From Opacimonas viscosa (GTDB taxonomy: Bacteria > Pseudomonadota > Gammaproteobacteria > Enterobacterales > Alteromonadaceae), in contig NZ_JANATA010000006.1 of NCBI RefSeq assembly GCF_024199005.1, forward strand, positions 1-64,000: a stretch of 64,000 nucleotides of DNA, read 5' to 3'. Made by a program: the position numbers and the translations under genes. Below, one piece after another: positions 22,460 to 31,294 of the stretch. Below the pieces are notes generated by a model that worked only from the letters and a program-made list of their open reading frames with translations, did not search any database and was not told the origin of the DNA. How positions within the stretch are numbered: position 1 is the stretch's first letter; each line of letters begins with the position of its first letter.

Positions 22460-22984
22460 TTAACTTAACTTTTTATTCCAAGGCATCATTGCCATAACAC
22501 GTGCTAAACCACAAAAACCAGATGCACCCGCAAATGTTAAGCCCGCCCCAAAAAATGCTGGGATAATAAGGAAGTTTGGATCAATAAAGTAGGTGGCTGC
22601 AGAACCTAAGAAAACAGCACTACCGATCGTTAGTTGTACTTGACGATCCAATGGCAACACTTTTCTGTGTCCTATTTTGACTGGAAAACCTGCTTGCTCC
22701 CATGCCGTTATACCACCTTCAACGTTATAAATTGTTAATGTACTATCTTCGTCGATTAGTTTGGTACAGGCTGAAGAGCCTCTGCCTCCCCTCAAGCAAT
22801 ATATGATGATTTTCTTATCTGTTTTGGGCAGATCATTTGCCGTAATTTTGCCCAAAGGCAGCAATGTCGCACCCTCAATATGTTTACTAGAAAACTCTCC
22901 AGGCTCTCTCACATCGATTAACTGAGCTTCACCTTGAGCAACTAGAGCATGTGCTTCTGCTGGAGAAATATTAGTAAATTTCAT
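22460..22984 (-). CDS. rhodanese-like protein with DUF2892 membrane domain
   Basis: Residues 1-105 are a rhodanese domain (LIDVREPGEFSSKHIEGA) with the active cysteine in YCLRGGRGSSA near residue 74. Residues 120-165 are a DUF2892 domain with two membrane helices, so the sulfurtransferase is anchored at the inner membrane. Such proteins move sulfane sulfur, for example from glutathione persulfide to sulfite. It lies 28 bases downstream of the bigR-type gene and belongs to the sulfide cluster. Confidence 0.9.
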   Translation of the reverse strand: MKFTNISPAEAHALVAQGEAQLIDVREPGEFSSKHIEGATLLPLGKITANDLPKTDKKIIIYCLRGGRGSSACTKLIDEDSTLTIYNVEGGITAWEQAGFPVKIGHRKVLPLDRQVQLTIGSAVFLGSAATYFIDPNFLIIPAFFGAGLTFAGASGFCGLARVMAMMPWNKKLS

Positions 22985-23012
22985 ATTACATTCCTTTTAT
23001 ATTAGTAAAATC

Positions 23013-23333
23013 TTATTCTTTACAGTAAATAAGGTGGAGAACAGATAACAAAGCATTGATCTCAACACTAGCCAGTTTGTAATACACCATCTGCCCGTCT
23101 TTTACTGCTGTCACCACATCAGCTTGACGTAATTTCGCCAAATGTTGGGATAACGCTGACTGTGAAAGACCACAAACCTTCTCTAAGTCAGTAACGCTAA
23201 GTTGTTTTTCTGTTAATGAACACAATATTTGCAGGCGATATTTATTTGCTAGTAATTTGAGTAAAGCTTCAGCAGCCTCTGCATTTTCTGCCATTTTACG
23301 TTTTTGAAATTCAGAAAAAATGGTATCACCCAA
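23013..23333 (-). CDS. bigR: ArsR-family persulfide-responsive repressor (BigR/SqrR/YgaV type)
   Basis: A 106-residue winged-helix regulator with recognition helix SQSALSQHLAKLRQADVV. Two cysteines, C38 (LQILCSLTE) and C104 (LIYCKE), are 66 residues apart. This is the same spacing I recall for the sensing pair of BigR (C42 and C108), which form a di- or polysulfide that releases DNA. A third cysteine is C54. The first codon at 23333 is TTG; an ATG at 23294 is the alternative and would drop an N-terminal helix segment common in the family. A perfect palindrome overlapping its own promoter suggests autoregulation. It is next to the rhodanese and SQR genes. Confidence 0.85.
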   Translation of the reverse strand: MGDTIFSEFQKRKMAENAEAAEALLKLLANKYRLQILCSLTEKQLSVTDLEKVCGLSQSALSQHLAKLRQADVVTAVKDGQMVYYKLASVEINALLSVLHLIYCKE

Positions 23334-23334
23334 C

Positions 23335-23370
23335 AGCTATATATATTAGATTTATCTAATATATATAGCT
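23335..23370. promoter_or_regulatory. 17-bp perfect palindrome, probable BigR operator
   Basis: AGCTATATATATTAGAT and its exact complement are separated by two bases. The right half contains the -10 box of the bigR promoter and the left half covers the expected transcription start, so a bound dimer would block RNA polymerase. Confidence 0.8.
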
Positions 23371-23386
23371 ATGTGCGATTTGTCAA
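23358..23386 (-). promoter_or_regulatory. sigma-70 promoter of bigR-rhodanese
   Basis: On the minus strand a consensus TTGACA (23381-23386) and TATATT (23358-23363) are 17 bases apart. The -10 lies inside the palindrome at 23335-23370. Confidence 0.75.
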
Positions 23387-23426
23387 TGTGGTATATCTAC
23401 ACAAAAACACTCGCCACAATAAAATA

Positions 23427-23458
23427 ACCCCCGAAAGTGATAACAAACCTTCGGGGGT
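23427..23458 (-). terminator. intrinsic terminator after the SQR operon
   Basis: On the minus strand ACCCCCGAAGG and CTTTCGGGGGT form a stem followed by an AT-rich T tract. It lies 37 bases after the SQR stop and insulates the bigR promoter from the operon reading towards it. Confidence 0.82.
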
Positions 23459-23494
23459 CAATTAATTTAGCACTATAACTAGACGTAAAAGTGA

Positions 23495-25162
23495 CTAATT
23501 AAGCTCTTTAGGTTTAGCAAACCATTCTTTACCTTTAAGCATCGCTTTCCAATAAATAGGCGGCAATAACTTTTCTTTTAGCAACCAAGCTAGTTTCGAA
23601 GGTTTAGTGCTATTGATCAACCAAGCAGGAAATGTCGGTAACAGTTTTCCACCATAACCAAATTCAGCTAAAACTATTTTTCCTTTTTCTACCGTTAAAG
23701 GACATGAACCATAACCATCATAAATCGCTCTGGTTTTAGACATCCCTAAATCATGTAGCACATTGGTTGCTACTACTGGGGCTTGCATTCGTGCAGCGGC
23801 CGCGGTTTTTGCATTAGGGGCATTCATGACGTCACCCAAACTATAAATATCAGGATATACCTTGTGTTGTAATGTTGATTGATCAACGTCTACCCAACCA
23901 TTAGCGTCAACCAGAGGACTACATTTAATGAAGTCTGGGGCTGATTGACTAGGTACAACATGTAGCATATCAAATTCGACTTCAAGCAAATCCGTTGTGT
24001 CACTTGCGCTTAAATCTTGGAAGTAAGCCTTTTTGTTGGGTCCATCAACTTTTACTAAATTATGTGAAAAATTAAGGTTTGCATTATATTTTTCAACATA
24101 TTCCATCAATGGTGCAACATAATCTTTGACCCCAAATAAAACGGGACCCGCATTGTAAAATTGCACATCAATTTTATCTAGAACAGCACTTTTTAGCCAA
24201 TGATCACATGATAAATACATGGCTTTCTGTGGTGCACCAGCACATTTTATCGGCATGGGTGGTTGTGAAAATACCGCTTTACCCGAGCTAAATTTTTCCA
24301 CGAGTTCCCATGTATAAGGTGCCAAATCAAATCTATAATTTGAAGTCACCCCATTTTTACCCAGCGTTTCTTTTAAGCCGCTGATTTTATCCCAATCCAA
24401 TTTAAGACCAGGACACACAATTAGCTTTGTATATTCAATGATACTGCAACCGTCTAGAAGCACTTTTTTATGATCGGGTTCAAACGCAGCTACAGCATTT
24501 TTGATCCAAGTCACACCTTTAGGGATAAGCGAGGACATTGTTTTCACCGTTTCCTCAGGCTTAAATACTCCAGCACCTACCAATGTCCATCCCGGTTGAT
24601 AATAGTGGACATCGGCAGGGTCTATAATTGCAATTGACAAGCTAGCTTGTCGTTCAAGTAAGCTTGATGCAACAGAGATCCCCGCAGCACCACCACCAAC
24701 AACAACGACATCAAATTTTTGGTCGGTTGTATCCGTTGGTGTATTACCCCCATTCAAAATTCTTCTTGCGACACCTGACATGTCATAGCCTGCATTTTTG
24801 GTAATCTGTAGAATATCGTTTACAGGTATTTCTGTAGCCTGGGCTAAAGCCCATAAGGTGGTAGATCTTGTTCCCGTACGACAGTATGCAAATATTGGTG
24901 ACTCTACTTCAGCTAAAATTTGTTTAAATGCAAGAGCATCTTCATCCGTGATCTTCCCACTCACAACAGGTTGATAAACAGCCTTGATACCTAGTGCTTC
25001 AGCGGCTTCTTTGATTTCAGTAAAATTCACTTGATCGGCACCTTCTCCATCGGGACGGTGACAAACTATTGTGTTAAATCCTTTTTTATGAATTTCTGCT
25101 AAATCAGAAACTGTGATCTGGGGACAAACAGATACATTTTGGGTTAATACTTTATAATCCAT
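23495..25162 (-). CDS. DUF442 sulfurtransferase/phosphatase-like domain fused to sulfide:quinone oxidoreductase
   Basis: Residues 1-115 are a DUF442 (TIGR01244) domain with the active loop YCRTGTRST. From about residue 130 comes a flavoprotein of the type II SQR family close to mitochondrial SQOR: FAD motif VVVGGGAAGISVA, KCAGAPQKAMYL with the persulfide-forming cysteine, KTAAAARMQAPV, and a C-terminal YGSCPLTVEKGKIVLAEF and amphipathic tail for the membrane. It would oxidise sulfide and reduce quinone. The second cysteine of human SQOR (GDC) is Val here (GDVMNAP); VCPGLKLDW offers another cysteine. The ATG at 25162 has TGAGGT upstream; a GTG at 25174 is less likely. Confidence 0.9.
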   Translation of the reverse strand: MDYKVLTQNVSVCPQITVSDLAEIHKKGFNTIVCHRPDGEGADQVNFTEIKEAAEALGIKAVYQPVVSGKITDEDALAFKQILAEVESPIFAYCRTGTRSTTLWALAQATEIPVNDILQITKNAGYDMSGVARRILNGGNTPTDTTDQKFDVVVVGGGAAGISVASSLLERQASLSIAIIDPADVHYYQPGWTLVGAGVFKPEETVKTMSSLIPKGVTWIKNAVAAFEPDHKKVLLDGCSIIEYTKLIVCPGLKLDWDKISGLKETLGKNGVTSNYRFDLAPYTWELVEKFSSGKAVFSQPPMPIKCAGAPQKAMYLSCDHWLKSAVLDKIDVQFYNAGPVLFGVKDYVAPLMEYVEKYNANLNFSHNLVKVDGPNKKAYFQDLSASDTTDLLEVEFDMLHVVPSQSAPDFIKCSPLVDANGWVDVDQSTLQHKVYPDIYSLGDVMNAPNAKTAAAARMQAPVVATNVLHDLGMSKTRAIYDGYGSCPLTVEKGKIVLAEFGYGGKLLPTFPAWLINSTKPSKLAWLLKEKLLPPIYWKAMLKGKEWFAKPKELN

Positions 25163-25170
25163 GATATACC

Positions 25171-26031
25171 TCACAATGCATTAATTGGAATTTTGATGTA
25201 TTGCAAACCGTTTTTGGATTTAACACCAAAATCACCCAATCTTAAGTTAGTTTGTAACGATGGAAATAACAGCTTCGGTACCGATAATGTCGCATCTCTC
25301 GCTTCTCTTTTAGCCACATACTCCGCGTATTCTGTGTCTGGTTGGATCTGCACATTAGATATCTTCTGCTCACCTATCGTAATCTTTACCAAAGGTTCTT
25401 CGCCAGGCTTTGGATAGTCATGACATAAATACACTGTGGTATTGTCAGGTAAAGAATAGAATCGTTGTATGGTTTTATATAGATCTGATGCAGAGCCTCC
25501 TGGAAAATCACATCTTGCAGTACCCAGATGCGGCGCGAACATCGTGTCTCCCACAAAAATAATATCTTCTTGGGCACAGTAGTAACTCGCACAGGCAGGA
25601 GTATGACCTGGTGTTAACCATGTCGTTAAAGTAATATTACCAACTTGAATTTCATCTCCTTCGTCTAGCAAACGATCAAATTGCTCTCCTGTAATGGGCG
25701 TATCTTCACTCGCATCAAAGAGTGGGACCCAGATCTTTAATACATCTTTAATCCCAATACCTATCGCGGTTTGACCACCAATATGTTCCTGCAAATAGCC
25801 TGAGGCAGTGATATGGTCGGCATGGATGTGTGATTCTAAAATCCACTCATTTACCAAGCCGTTTTCTTTTATGTAAGCTATTACTTTGTCAGCATTATCT
25901 GTTTTTACCATGCCAGAGAAATGGTCATAATCTAAAACGGAGTCAATAACAGCACATTTTTTGGTGTCTTCATCAATGACGATATGGGTAAACGTAGCGG
26001 TTACCTCGTCGTGAAAAGTCTTTATTTTCAT
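25171..26031 (-). CDS. persulfide dioxygenase (ETHE1/Blh-type metallo-beta-lactamase fold)
   Basis: Non-heme iron enzyme that oxidises glutathione persulfide to sulfite. The metal motif is SHIHADHITA near residue 88, with further ligands in LTPGHTPACASYY, FVGDTMFAPHLGTARCDFPGG (the persulfide-dioxygenase signature) and LCHDYPKPGEE. The 286-residue length fits the Blh group. It sits between tauE and the SQR gene with gaps of about 9 bases on each side, so the three form one operon: SQR makes persulfide, this enzyme makes sulfite, TauE exports it. Confidence 0.92.
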   Translation of the reverse strand: MKIKTFHDEVTATFTHIVIDEDTKKCAVIDSVLDYDHFSGMVKTDNADKVIAYIKENGLVNEWILESHIHADHITASGYLQEHIGGQTAIGIGIKDVLKIWVPLFDASEDTPITGEQFDRLLDEGDEIQVGNITLTTWLTPGHTPACASYYCAQEDIIFVGDTMFAPHLGTARCDFPGGSASDLYKTIQRFYSLPDNTTVYLCHDYPKPGEEPLVKITIGEQKISNVQIQPDTEYAEYVAKREARDATLSVPKLLFPSLQTNLRLGDFGVKSKNGLQYIKIPINAL

Positions 26032-26040
26032 TGCTACTCC

Positions 26041-26826
26041 TTATATCAATTCTTTAATTAAAATGAATGCGGCGATTATCAAGGTAAATACGCCAAAACC
26101 TTTTTGTAATTTTGTTCCGTCAACATTCGATGCTATTTTTGCGGCGATTGTCATGCCAAGAGTCGTGCAGACGATGAGTTTAAGAACAAACAACCAGTCA
26201 ACTTGAAAACCGGCTTGTAAATCACCGGTAAAACCAATTAACGATTTTAAAGAAATAATTAGGAGAGAAGCTGCTACTGCTTTTTTCATTTCCATGCCCA
26301 TAAAAATCACTAGTGCTGGAATAATCAAAAATCCGCCTCCTGCACCAAGGACACCGGTTGCAACACCTACCACTGCGCCTTCAAGCATAATCAGTAATGG
26401 GCGTTGTCCCTTATTTGCATGGCTCATTTTATTATTGTCTCTCGTCAGCATCATAAATGCTGATAGCAACATCAACATGGAGAAACTCACCATAATCAGT
26501 GCATTTCGCGTCAACTCAAAAGGGGTTGTGAATAACACTTCAGGAATAGCAGGCATCAAGTATGCGCGCGTTAAGTACACGGCGATTATCGATGGGATAG
26601 CAAAAATGATAGCGGCTTTGAAATCAATCAAACCTTTACGAAAGTAAGAATAGGCACCGTAGGTAGCTGTCAAGCCCACGATCAACAACGAATATGCGGT
26701 CGCTTCAGTTGCTTCTTGACCAAATAAATAAACGAGAATAGGGACCGTTAGTATGGAACCACCACCACCGATAGCTCCCAGTACAACTCCCATCAATACA
26801 GCCGCAATATATCCAAACACTTCCAA
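26041..26826 (-). CDS. sulfite exporter TauE/SafE family permease
   Basis: Inner-membrane protein with about eight helices over 261 residues and the two glycine-rich repeats of the family (GVVLGAIGGGGSILTVP near residue 16 and GVATGVLGAGGGFLIIPALV in the second half). In bigR clusters of other bacteria this family removes sulfite. The start codon is TTG at 26826, preceded by GGTGAAG. It is the first gene of the tauE-pdo-sqr operon, behind a good sigma-70 promoter. Confidence 0.9.
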   Translation of the reverse strand: MEVFGYIAAVLMGVVLGAIGGGGSILTVPILVYLFGQEATEATAYSLLIVGLTATYGAYSYFRKGLIDFKAAIIFAIPSIIAVYLTRAYLMPAIPEVLFTTPFELTRNALIMVSFSMLMLLSAFMMLTRDNNKMSHANKGQRPLLIMLEGAVVGVATGVLGAGGGFLIIPALVIFMGMEMKKAVAASLLIISLKSLIGFTGDLQAGFQVDWLFVLKLIVCTTLGMTIAAKIASNVDGTKLQKGFGVFTLIIAAFILIKELI

Positions 26827-26851
26827 AACTTCACCACGATTTAGATCAAAA

Positions 26852-26884
26852 AGATATAATATATACCCTAAAGTACTAAGTCAA
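26852..26884 (-). promoter_or_regulatory. sigma-70 promoter of tauE-pdo-sqr with a BigR-like half site
   Basis: On the minus strand TTGACT (26879-26884) and TATTAT (26856-26861) are 17 bases apart, in the 97-base gap after cydC. The -10 is embedded in TATATATTATAT, which matches the bigR palindrome half TATATATTAGAT at 11 of 12 bases. This suggests control by the same repressor. Confidence 0.6.
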
Positions 26885-26923
26885 TTTGTGTGTTATAATT
26901 TTGTAAACTTAAAGAGCCTTTGC

Positions 26924-28588
26924 TTATGCCAAATTTAAATCAGTCACTACGGCTTGTACCTCATTTGAATGAAAGCCTGCTAATTCGTGTGTAAAAACAG
27001 CTACTTTACTGTTTTTAAAATGCTGTAATAATTCATCATTGATCTTATCTGCAGTACTTTTATCAACTCCATTGAATGGTTCGTCTAAAATAACAAACTT
27101 GGGTTGTCTCAAGAACAGTCGAGCAAGACAAATTCGACGCGCTTGTCCTCCAGAGAGACTCTCTCCAGTTTCACCAAGCCATGTATCCAAACCTTGAGGT
27201 AATTGTGCTACCCAATCAGCTAATCCAACTTTCTTTAACGCTAAGGTTAACTCAGCATCAGTGACTCTAGGCAGACCAATAGTGAGGTTGTAACGAATTG
27301 AATCGGAGAAAATAGTATTTTCTTGTCGCAAATAAAATAAATCAGCTGTATTGAATAGCTTGGTATTTTGTAACGATTCACCATTTAGGAAATATTGCAC
27401 CTGATTTTCTGACAACTCTGTTTGAGATACTAAACCGGCTAATATATTTGCGCATGTCGACTTGCCAGATCCTGAGCGTCCAACAAATGATGTTATATTT
27501 TTATTCAATGAGATGACTAAGCCCTGTTTACTGGCGGGTATAAAAGGATGAGCATTTATGTGTATTGATAATTGTTCAACGGCAGGACTTGTAGCAGGTA
27601 AATCAACCGAATGTTGTGTCGTTTGTGAAAATTCATGTTGTAGCTTAACGGCTGAGTATTTGGTCTTCCCCCACTCTTTAAATTGACCTGGCAAGGCTTG
27701 TACAACCTCAATCAAACCGACTGTCAGAAAAATAAATAATACTGCAACAGGTTCAGAAATAACCATCTCGTTCACGTTATGTAACGTAAATAAAATCACA
27801 CTGACCAAACCTAATTGCAAAAATAGATCCAAACAAAATTGAACGCGACTAGAGGATTTTCGAAATTTAGTTTCCAAACGATTTAATCCGCTTAACTTTT
27901 TTTGTAGCGGAGTAGCATGCATAGTTTGTAAACCCATACAATGTAACTCAAAACTCCCTTCTAAATGCTCAATACTTTTCTTGCGTAACGTATTTTGCAG
28001 TACGGCTATATCAAAGGCATGTTTCGCCGTGAAAAATACAGTACCAAACACTCCCAATAAGCAGGCAATGATAAGCAATACCAAGAGTAAAAAAGTAATA
28101 TCACGCCATATAAAATAGCTGAATATCGTGACAACGATACTGAGCAATAAAATAGCTAATGGGGTGATGGTATATCTTAACAAGATGCTGTCTAAAGCAT
28201 CTAAATCGGCGGTTAAACGGCTTAACCATTCTTTGCTATCTGTGTGTTGACTCGCACTGTAATTCAGCCTGAGCAAACGCCCAAACAACTCCCCTCGAAA
28301 TACCGCGACTAATTTTAAAATCGTATTATGATTATATAACCTTTCAACATATCGGCTTACGGTTCTATTTAACGCAAAAAAGCGGATACCTGAACCAGGC
28401 ATATACATATCAAATAAAACAACTATACCCAAACTCAAACTGATGCCGACCAAACCTGTAGCCGTAATAAACCAACCAGATAAAAGTAACAATGCAACGC
28501 CAGAAATAGCGGTAATAAAGGTTAATAAAATACCTAGCTGAATTCTCTTTTGTTCAGCTGCAAAAATGATCTTAAACCAATATTTCAT
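26924..28588 (-). CDS. cydC: heterodimeric ABC exporter subunit CydC
   Basis: Half of the CydDC exporter of cysteine and glutathione needed for maturation of bd oxidase. Six membrane helices (residues about 15-300) precede an ATPase domain with Walker A GRSGSGKST, signature ETGESLSGGQARRICLARL and Walker B KFVILDEPFNG. Length 554 (E. coli 573). It overlaps cydD by 4 bases (ATGA), so they are translationally coupled. It is last in a cydABDC operon. Confidence 0.94.
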   Translation of the reverse strand: MKYWFKIIFAAEQKRIQLGILLTFITAISGVALLLLSGWFITATGLVGISLSLGIVVLFDMYMPGSGIRFFALNRTVSRYVERLYNHNTILKLVAVFRGELFGRLLRLNYSASQHTDSKEWLSRLTADLDALDSILLRYTITPLAILLLSIVVTIFSYFIWRDITFLLLVLLIIACLLGVFGTVFFTAKHAFDIAVLQNTLRKKSIEHLEGSFELHCMGLQTMHATPLQKKLSGLNRLETKFRKSSSRVQFCLDLFLQLGLVSVILFTLHNVNEMVISEPVAVLFIFLTVGLIEVVQALPGQFKEWGKTKYSAVKLQHEFSQTTQHSVDLPATSPAVEQLSIHINAHPFIPASKQGLVISLNKNITSFVGRSGSGKSTCANILAGLVSQTELSENQVQYFLNGESLQNTKLFNTADLFYLRQENTIFSDSIRYNLTIGLPRVTDAELTLALKKVGLADWVAQLPQGLDTWLGETGESLSGGQARRICLARLFLRQPKFVILDEPFNGVDKSTADKINDELLQHFKNSKVAVFTHELAGFHSNEVQAVVTDLNLA

Positions 28589-30288
28589 GAACGACTCTCA
28601 TATCTTAGAGAAGCAAAATCAATCACTTGCTGGGCAATTTGTATCAGTGCATGATCATGAGTCGCAACAATGACAATAGAGGATTGTGCTAAAGCCTGGA
28701 TGACATCAATCACGGTATTACGGCTTTCCCTATCTAATTTTGCCGTTGGTTCATCTAAGATAATAATTGGACTTGGCTGCAACAATATTCGACTTAAAGC
28801 AATTCTCTGTAATTGCCCACCAGACAAACCTAAACCTAGATCTCCTATATTGGTATCTAAACCTCGTTTACTCTCCTTCAGCTCTTTTTGTAAACCGACA
28901 CGATCCAACGCTTGCCAAATATCATCTACTTCAGCTAACGGAGCCAACGCTGTAATATTGTCTAAAATCGTCCCGTTTTTAAACCAAGGGCGTTGCGGTA
29001 AATACGAGATATTACTTTGCGGTAGTATTTTTATTTGACCTTTAATGGGTGGTAAATAACCCACTAATGTATTCAATAACATGGTCTTGCCGATACCTGA
29101 AGGACCGCTTACTGCGATAATTTGCCCTCCCTTGGCACGTAAATTTATATTTTGCGCTAACACTGCTTCCCCAACTATCCCTATCGACAAATCTCTTAGG
29201 TAGAGTTGTGGACCAGGAGAGTGAATTGAGATAGGAAAAGGGCGCTCAACAGCTGTAGTGGTTTGGGTTATGTGATGTAATTGTCCTAACTGGGGTAATA
29301 GATTATCGGCAGCTCCCAGTGCACTTGCCTTATCGTGATAATACTGGGATAAAATTCGTAAGGGTTGAAAAAACTCAGGTGCCAATAACAACATAAACAA
29401 CCCACTAAATAATGATATCTCCTGAGCAGGCCCCCAGGTTATTGCTCCGTACAAGGAAAAGCCGATGTACATAGCTAAACTCGCTATTGCAATACTTGTA
29501 AAAAACTCCAGTACGGTCGATGATAAGAATGCTATTTTCAGCGTTCTCATTATGACGACTCTATATTGTTCACTCTTTGTCTTTATTTCATCCTCTAGCT
29601 GAGTGGTTGCCCCAAGTAATTTAACCACTTGTAAATGCTGAATACGATTCAAAAAATGTCCAGATAACCGCTGCCTCAAAAGCATATGTCTCGCGTTGAC
29701 AGTTTCTGCTCCCATACCTATAAGAATCATAAATAGTGGAATAAGCGGGGCAGAAATCAGAAGTAACAATGCACACAACCAATTCAACCACAGCACGACA
29801 AAAAATATCAGCAATGGAGCTATCACCGACAACATTTGTTGTGGCCAATACCGAGAAAAATACCCTTCCATATTATGCACATCATCAATCAACTGAGTGG
29901 CAGATGCGGCAGGAGAAATTTGCCTTTGACAAGGTGATATTTTATTCCAGTGTGCCAGTAATACTTGCCTTATCTCATAACAAATTTCAGCACTAGCTAA
30001 TTCAGAAAAATGAGTTTGTAACTTCGTCACTATGACTTTTAGCACAATAGTCATCACTAAAATAATGATCAAAGATAAGGTTGCACTGATTTTTTTTTCA
30101 TCAACAACTACCTCATGGACAAGCCATGAAACCACTCCCCATTGGACACATAGAAGAAACGTGCTTAACGCACCACAAAGCACCGCTAATCGCAACTGTG
30201 CTTGGTGGCTATTGAGACAGGTTTTAAGAAAATCTTGACCAGTATTAACATCTTTGAAACTAGCTAAACTTAGCTTTTCCTGAGGCAT
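28585..30288 (-). CDS. cydD: heterodimeric ABC exporter subunit CydD
   Basis: Partner of CydC. The membrane domain covers residues about 25-320. The ATPase domain has Walker A SGPSGIGKTML, signature GLGLSGGQLQRIALSRI and Walker B PIIILDEPTAKLD. Length 567 (E. coli 588). It begins 3 bases after cydB and overlaps cydC, so the order is cydA-cydB-cydD-cydC, rather than two separate operons as in E. coli. Confidence 0.94.
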   Translation of the reverse strand: MPQEKLSLASFKDVNTGQDFLKTCLNSHQAQLRLAVLCGALSTFLLCVQWGVVSWLVHEVVVDEKKISATLSLIIILVMTIVLKVIVTKLQTHFSELASAEICYEIRQVLLAHWNKISPCQRQISPAASATQLIDDVHNMEGYFSRYWPQQMLSVIAPLLIFFVVLWLNWLCALLLLISAPLIPLFMILIGMGAETVNARHMLLRQRLSGHFLNRIQHLQVVKLLGATTQLEDEIKTKSEQYRVVIMRTLKIAFLSSTVLEFFTSIAIASLAMYIGFSLYGAITWGPAQEISLFSGLFMLLLAPEFFQPLRILSQYYHDKASALGAADNLLPQLGQLHHITQTTTAVERPFPISIHSPGPQLYLRDLSIGIVGEAVLAQNINLRAKGGQIIAVSGPSGIGKTMLLNTLVGYLPPIKGQIKILPQSNISYLPQRPWFKNGTILDNITALAPLAEVDDIWQALDRVGLQKELKESKRGLDTNIGDLGLGLSGGQLQRIALSRILLQPSPIIILDEPTAKLDRESRNTVIDVIQALAQSSIVIVATHDHALIQIAQQVIDFASLRYESRS

Positions 30289-30291
30289 AGT

Positions 30292-31293
30292 TTAATGATA
30301 CCCACCTTCTTTGACCTTGCCTCTAAACACCCAATATGTCCAGCTGGTGTAAGTCAACACAATGGGAATAACAAATAAAAAACCAAGTAGTAAGAATAAC
30401 TGTGAGTTGTATGCTGATGCCGCATCGTAGATAGTAAATTTAGGCGGCACAATGTAAGGCCATTTACTGGCTAATAAGCCTAAATAACTAAATAAGAAAA
30501 TACCCATGGAAGCCACAAAAGGTAATCCTTCATTGCGTTTTTTTACATGCCTATAAACAAGATAGGCACAATACAACACCAATACTGGCAATGCCCAAAT
30601 GAATGAAATATCGTTAAACCAGCGGCTAAACACATATTCATCAATAAACGGAGTGTAAATACACACCACAGTAAACACCCCAATTAATCCGAATAGTAAC
30701 TTTGGCGTAATCTTATAGGCAAAATCTTGGACTTCTCCTTCGGTTTTCAAGATCAACCATGTACTACCTAATAACGCATATCCAATCACTAAACCGAAAC
30801 CTGTCAAAACAGTAAATGGTGTTAACCAATCTAGAGCACCACCTGAATAAGCAAATCCTTCTGTCTCAAAACCTTGAATGTATGCTCCGACTACTGCTCC
30901 TTGGGCGAATGAAGCAACGATAGAGCCAACAGAAAAAGACCAGCTCCATAAGTATTTTGAGGTTTTGGCTTTAAAACGAAATTCAAAGGCAATTCCTCTA
31001 AAAATAAGCCCTGCCAACAACAAAAACACGCCAATGTATAATGCGGGTAAAAATACGGCATACACTAAAGGGAAGGCTGCTAGCAAACCAGCCCCTCCTA
31101 ACACTAACCAGGTTTCATTACCGTCCCAAATCGGCGCAACAGAATTCATCATGGTATCTCTTGCTTGTTCATTTGGAGCGAAAGGAAATAAAATCCCCTG
31201 CCCTAAATCGAATCCATCCATTAAGACATACATCATCAAGCCAAAACCAATTATGCCAGCCCAAATTATGGTTAAATCAAATACATTTTCCAT
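30292..31293 (-). CDS. cydB: cytochrome bd-type quinol oxidase subunit II (CydB/CioB)
   Basis: Integral membrane subunit of the bd oxidase with about nine helices. The N-terminal helix contains GFGLMMYVLMDGFDLGQG, the family signature; VAPIWDGNETWLVLGGAGLLAAFP follows. The 333-residue size and the NETWLV region resemble the CioB branch. The ATG at 31293 (MENVFDL) is chosen because upstream codons lie inside the end of cydA. It starts right at the cydA stop. Confidence 0.94.
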   Translation of the reverse strand: MENVFDLTIIWAGIIGFGLMMYVLMDGFDLGQGILFPFAPNEQARDTMMNSVAPIWDGNETWLVLGGAGLLAAFPLVYAVFLPALYIGVFLLLAGLIFRGIAFEFRFKAKTSKYLWSWSFSVGSIVASFAQGAVVGAYIQGFETEGFAYSGGALDWLTPFTVLTGFGLVIGYALLGSTWLILKTEGEVQDFAYKITPKLLFGLIGVFTVVCIYTPFIDEYVFSRWFNDISFIWALPVLVLYCAYLVYRHVKKRNEGLPFVASMGIFLFSYLGLLASKWPYIVPPKFTIYDAASAYNSQLFLLLGFLFVIPIVLTYTSWTYWVFRGKVKEGGYH

Positions 31294-31294
31294 T

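Noticed and set aside
26294-26647. 117-codon frame opposite tauE
   Set aside because: It is the complement of the membrane helices of the exporter; the operon context supports the minus strand.
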